From: Maribellus maritimus
GTDB taxonomy: Bacteria > Bacteroidota > Bacteroidia > Bacteroidales > Prolixibacteraceae
DNA: 64,000 nt
Assembly (NCBI RefSeq): GCF_022267315.1
Contig: NZ_JAIKLE010000013.1
Location: 1-64,000 of the forward strand
Direction: 5' to 3'
Position 1 is the stretch's first letter. Each line of letters starts with the position of its first letter. The notes beneath the pieces are model-generated. The model saw only the letters and a list, made by a program, of their open reading frames with translations. It had not been told where the DNA came from and ran no database searches. Of the stretch, positions 61,105 through 64,000 are shown piece after piece. The translations under genes were made by a program, and so were the position numbers.

Positions 61105-61929
61105 TTACTTTTTGTAAATGAGTATCGGCAGCTCACTCTTCTTCAGCATTTTTACGATAGTTCCTTTAGCAAACAGATCCCTGAAAATATTTTTATCTCG
61201 CTTGAGCAATACCAGCAAATCGGCAAAAGCAGCCTTCGAAAAATCCGTTATTCCTTTGGTAATACTGTTTTTCTTTTTACTGTGGACCTCAATATTCTGG
61301 TAAGCTATCTTCTTTCCGATTAACTCTTTTAAGCCGGAATCAATAAGTTGTTGTTTGAATTTTTCACCTTTAAACACATGTAAAATGTTGATTTTTGCCT
61401 TGAAATGAGTTGCAAAAACAGAAAGTGCTTTTATTGTATCAACATCCTGTTTTTTATAGTCTGAAGCATAAACAATGGTTTTTATTTGCCGAAACTCTGT
61501 ACCCACGGGAAAACACCATACCGGTAATTTCATTATATCCAAAATATGAAAGATTGATTTTATATGAAGCTGTTTTCCTGCTTCCGAAACAGGAAAAAGT
61601 ACCAATTCACAGTGATTCCGGGAAGCAATTGTTTTAAACATCTTGTCAAAAGCCCCCGAATAAATGGAATAGACGGCTGTAATGTCCTTCTCATTCCAAT
61701 TCTGACTCTCAACCAGTTTGCCGATTTCTATCTTTTTCTCTTCAATAATCTTTTGTTCCAGTTCTTCTTTGGAAATGTTGTTGTCTTCCCGCAAAGATTC
61801 GACAACTTCGGGGTCGACATTGTACACATAATGAATATTTAATCCTAAACGTTCGGCTACCTGAACCGAATAATTTACGATGTCAAAACCTTTTTCAAGC
61901 GGTGAGATATAAACTATTATATTTTTCAT
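61105..61929 (-). CDS. Universal stress protein (tandem UspA-like)
   Basis: A 274-aa paralogue of the Usp protein at 39532-40371. Both share the N-terminal pattern (YISPLEKGFDIVNYSVQVAE), the second-domain start (IVYASDYKKQDVDTIKALSV) and the unusual C-terminus (FADLLVLLKRDKNIFRDLF then LPILIYKK). The GxxG ATP loop is not obvious, so nucleotide binding is uncertain. It begins the Usp-MlaE-MlaF-MlaD run (30-base gap to mlaE), linking stress response and lipid transport. Confidence 0.9.
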   Translation of the reverse strand: MKNIIVYISPLEKGFDIVNYSVQVAERLGLNIHYVYNVDPEVVESLREDNNISKEELEQKIIEEKKIEIGKLVESQNWNEKDITAVYSIYSGAFDKMFKTIASRNHCELVLFPVSEAGKQLHIKSIFHILDIMKLPVWCFPVGTEFRQIKTIVYASDYKKQDVDTIKALSVFATHFKAKINILHVFKGEKFKQQLIDSGLKELIGKKIAYQNIEVHSKKKNSITKGITDFSKAAFADLLVLLKRDKNIFRDLFAKGTIVKMLKKSELPILIYKK

Positions 61930-62044
61930 TTTTGAGAGATTTTTGATTCAAATAAATTTTGTCTTTCTATTTGATATACTTTTCCCCTGCCGTTTCCAGC
62001 CGCCGGGACGTATCAATAAAGTTTTCTAAAACTATTTGGTATTT

Positions 62045-62374
62045 CTAATGGTGCACATCAAATTGTTTCTGAGCGACTTTATTCATAAATTTTGATGTTA
62101 TTTCAGAACCGTTTACTCCGTATGAATCGACAACTAAGCCTCTTTTCCCTGAACTTGTCTGAACCGCATAAACAATACTCATATCAGCTGGATTAGTATT
62201 CCCTTCAAACCGATGAAATTCATGAAGTTCAACTTCGCCTGCAATATATCCCTCTTCTTTTCCTTCAACCAGCAAACCATTTTCGTTTATTCTGAAATTA
62301 TGAGTATATCCCTGTTCTTTTAGTATTTCTATGGCTTCAACAAGTGTGTCGTAACTATTATTTTTCTTTTTCAT
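62045..62374 (-). CDS. Small conserved stress-type protein
   Basis: A 109-aa soluble protein. The start at ATG 62374 (MKKKNNSYDTLVEAIEILKE) is preferred over one 23 codons upstream. The central pattern VELHEFHRFEGNTNPADMSI and the ending GKRGLVVDSYGVNG match a short Bacteroidota family that databases often name phosphoribosylpyrophosphate synthetase, although it has none of that enzyme's domain. Its function is unknown. It is transcribed alone. Confidence 0.85.
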   Translation of the reverse strand: MKKKNNSYDTLVEAIEILKEQGYTHNFRINENGLLVEGKEEGYIAGEVELHEFHRFEGNTNPADMSIVYAVQTSSGKRGLVVDSYGVNGSEITSKFMNKVAQKQFDVHH

Positions 62375-62872
62375 CTCTTTCGCTTTAGCATTTATATCTA
62401 TATTGAAAATATCTTGCCAAGTCGACAAAAAACATATAAACAATTAAATAACAAAACCTTACACCACAAACACACATTAAAAAACAAATTTTTGTGTAGA
62501 ATAATTGTCACTCTTTGGGTACTGAAATTCACATATTTATTGCTGTACATTATATTGGTAGGCCCATTTTATAAAAGAATAGCAACAAATGGTTCTGTTT
62601 CGCAAATAGTCCAGACGTACACCTATTTAAGCAACCATTTTCAATGTATGGTTTGTTTTGAACACAATTCTCTACATATTGAGTACATAAATCCACATTC
62701 CAACAAAAAGCTTCTTTTTGTGAATTCTTTAGGCATAGCAGCAAACAAAAACACTAAACAACTAATAACAAACAACTTACAATCAAACACAAAATCAAAA
62801 TCCACTTTTGGCACCATTTTTAATCATTGTAAGAGTGAAAACAATTAATGTGAAATTTTAAAACGAAGTATT
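62375..62872. other. Divergent intergenic stretch
   Basis: About 500 AT-rich bases between the small stress-type protein gene and the coiled-coil lipoprotein gene. It holds TGGCAC at 62809-62814 before the lipoprotein and TGGCAA (minus strand, 62414-62419) before the small protein. A 144-codon plus-strand ORF spanning it is compositionally unlike a protein. Confidence 0.45.
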
Positions 62873-63319
62873 ATGAATATGAAAAGGAAAATGACAATCG
62901 TACTGGCAATTGTAACTCTGATAGGGAGTGGAATTCTATTTTCATGTCAGAACAGCCAAAAGCAGGATAATAGTTTGGACGACACGCTGGACAAAGCCGA
63001 AGTAAAATTTGAGAAGTTTAAGGAAGATATCGAAGACCTGTCTGAAGACGATCCTAAATTTGTGGATAAACTCGAGAAAAAACTCATTGAATTTGAAAAC
63101 AACATGGAAGAGTTAGGAGAAAATGTAGACGAAGCAGGTGACCAAACTGCTCAAAAATTCAACGACTCTATGGAAAATGTCCGTCAGGAAGCCCGTGAGC
63201 TAAAAAACAAAGTTTCACAGTGGTCAGATAAAACCGGCGACAACATGGAAGAACTTGGCAATGAGATAAAAGAAGATTTTGAAAACTTCAAGGAATCGTT
63301 ACGCGACATTACGACCTAA
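62873..63319 (+). CDS. Coiled-coil lipoprotein
   Basis: A 148-aa predicted lipoprotein: the signal peptide ends in lipobox LFSC at about residue 25. The mature part is a continuous acidic heptad-rich helix (LDKAEVKFEKFKEDIEDLSE; MENVRQEARELKNKVSQWSD). Such long amphipathic lipoproteins can span or stiffen the periplasm or bind membranes. No named family is certain. It is followed by a strong terminator and then mscS. Confidence 0.85.
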   Translation: MNMKRKMTIVLAIVTLIGSGILFSCQNSQKQDNSLDDTLDKAEVKFEKFKEDIEDLSEDDPKFVDKLEKKLIEFENNMEELGENVDEAGDQTAQKFNDSMENVRQEARELKNKVSQWSDKTGDNMEELGNEIKEDFENFKESLRDITT

Positions 63320-63338
63320 AATCAACGTTAAACTTTAC

Positions 63339-63367
63339 ATCAGGTTGTTACAGACCTGATTTTTTTT
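63339..63367 (+). terminator. Intrinsic terminator after the coiled-coil lipoprotein gene
   Basis: ATCAGGT pairs with ACCTGAT (7 bp) and is followed directly by TTTTTTT, 20 bases past the stop codon. Confidence 0.85.
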
Positions 63368-63377
63368 CAATTAAAGA

Positions 63378-64000
63378 ATGAATTATTTAGATAACGCATA
63401 TCAGATAATTACGGAAAAAGTAGGAGGTTGGGTAGAGCAAATTGTTTCAATGCTACCCAACTTTGTTATTGCTATTCTCATTCTAATTTTTTTCTATTTA
63501 CTGGCGCGTCTGGCAGCGGCTTTGGTTTCAAAAACCTTATCGCGCTTTTCCGGAAATGTTGCAATAATAAAACTGGTAGTTTCTTTAACCCGGATAGCCA
63601 TAATGGCAGCCGCACTCTTTATCGCACTTGGCATTCTGGAGCTTGAAAAAACGGTTACTTCACTTCTGGCCGGAGTCGGAATTGTTGGTTTAGCTATTGG
63701 ATTTGCATTTAAGGACACCATTGCCAATTTTTTGTCGGGAATTTATATCGCAATTAAGAGTACAGTAAATGTAGGCGATATTGTTGAGTTTGGCGACTAT
63801 TACGGAACAGTAAGTTCTATTGGTTTACGCGCTGTAAAAATACGAACATTCCAGGGCCAGGAAGTAGTTATTCCCAATCGTTTAATATTTGAAGATGTTT
63901 ATACTCATTTTACCATTTATAAGGAACGTCGGATTGATTTAAATGTGGGCGTAAGCTACGGCGAAGATTTACAACATGTGGAGGACATCACACTTTCTGC
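63378..64000 (+). CDS. MscS family mechanosensitive channel, 3' end cut by the window
   Basis: At least 207 residues of a small-conductance mechanosensitive channel. The ATG at 63378 opens MNYLDNAYQIITEKVGGWVE, followed by helices at ~25-45 and ~65-85. The pore-lining TM3 is LLAGVGIVGLAIGFAFKDT, followed by NFLSGIYIAI, the family signature. The beta domain begins VGDIVEFGDYYGTVSSIGLR and continues with VVIPNRLIFEDV. The gene runs off the right edge of the window. It would release solutes on hypo-osmotic shock. Confidence 0.94.
   Translation, partial: MNYLDNAYQIITEKVGGWVEQIVSMLPNFVIAILILIFFYLLARLAAALVSKTLSRFSGNVAIIKLVVSLTRIAIMAAALFIALGILELEKTVTSLLAGVGIVGLAIGFAFKDTIANFLSGIYIAIKSTVNVGDIVEFGDYYGTVSSIGLRAVKIRTFQGQEVVIPNRLIFEDVYTHFTIYKERRIDLNVGVSYGEDLQHVEDITLS

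Noticed and set aside
62414-62848. 144-codon plus-strand ORF in the gap before the coiled-coil lipoprotein gene
   Set aside because: Composition is dominated by Asn, Lys, Thr and His with no recognisable fold. It overlaps the promoter region of the 109-aa minus-strand gene, and codon use is unlike the neighbours.
1-64000. CRISPR array, rRNA or tRNA genes
   Set aside because: No regularly spaced repeats, no rRNA-like conserved blocks and no tRNA cloverleaf with a CCA-type end were seen while reading the sequence. A tRNAscan or Infernal run would settle this.

Overview
The window is a 64 kb chromosomal segment from an AT-rich member of the Bacteroidota. The supporting signs are two GH92 mannosidases and a GH29 fucosidase as lipoproteins, a remnant of a type IX secretion (T9SS) C-terminal domain, TAnnTTTG promoter elements with almost no Shine-Dalgarno signals, PorT-like barrels, and TamA/TamB and Mla-type envelope genes. 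Gene content suggests a marine or gut Marinilabiliales/Prolixibacteraceae-type organism; that placement is inference. I saw no rRNA, tRNA, CRISPR array, intact insertion sequence or prophage.

Region by region. 0-3.2 kb: an AHSA1-like gene with a broken 5' end, a PhnB-type VOC protein, a Crp/Fnr regulator, a perfect FNR-type box and an alpha/beta hydrolase. 3.4-8.7 kb: a GNAT/ATP-grasp fusion, cysQ-cysC, and a sulfide:quinone-oxidoreductase-like flavoprotein followed by a 52-aa ORF. 8.7-11 kb (minus): an extradiol dioxygenase, YceI and a second Crp/Fnr regulator. 11.2-18.8 kb: a glycan cluster (DUF1080, GH92, GH29, GH92) without SusC/SusD. 18.9-26.1 kb: a barrel gene and a TetR gene sharing an upstream motif, then a divergent TetR-TolC-HlyD-permease-permease export operon that lacks its ATPase. 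26.2-31.1 kb: an M61 peptidase missing the middle of its PDZ domain, then a run of decaying genes (sulfatase plus T9SS tail, GNAT, a lipocalin-like ORF).

31.5-34.3 kb (minus): a thiol-redox operon (NifX-like, atypical thioredoxin, TrxB, OsmC, thioredoxin) carrying a possible MITE. 34.5-39.5 kb: AhpD-like protein, AraC and Crp/Fnr regulators, ArfB, GtrA, a CPBP protease and DUF456. 39.5-53.9 kb: an envelope and stress block with a universal stress protein, OmpA, barrels, TamA-TamB, AI-2E and YihY transporters, and many very small membrane or stress proteins (DUF1328, lmo0937-type, CsbD, YtxH, holin-like). 54.1-58.5 kb: a hybrid histidine kinase, an NtrC-type regulator and a lone receiver. 58.6-64 kb: a Usp-MlaE-MlaF-MlaD unit, a small stress-type protein, a coiled-coil lipoprotein and the start of an MscS channel.

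Taken together, the right half looks like a stress, redox and envelope-homeostasis neighbourhood under one-component and two-component control. The left half is metabolic and glycan-degrading, and it contains an unusually dense patch of gene decay.
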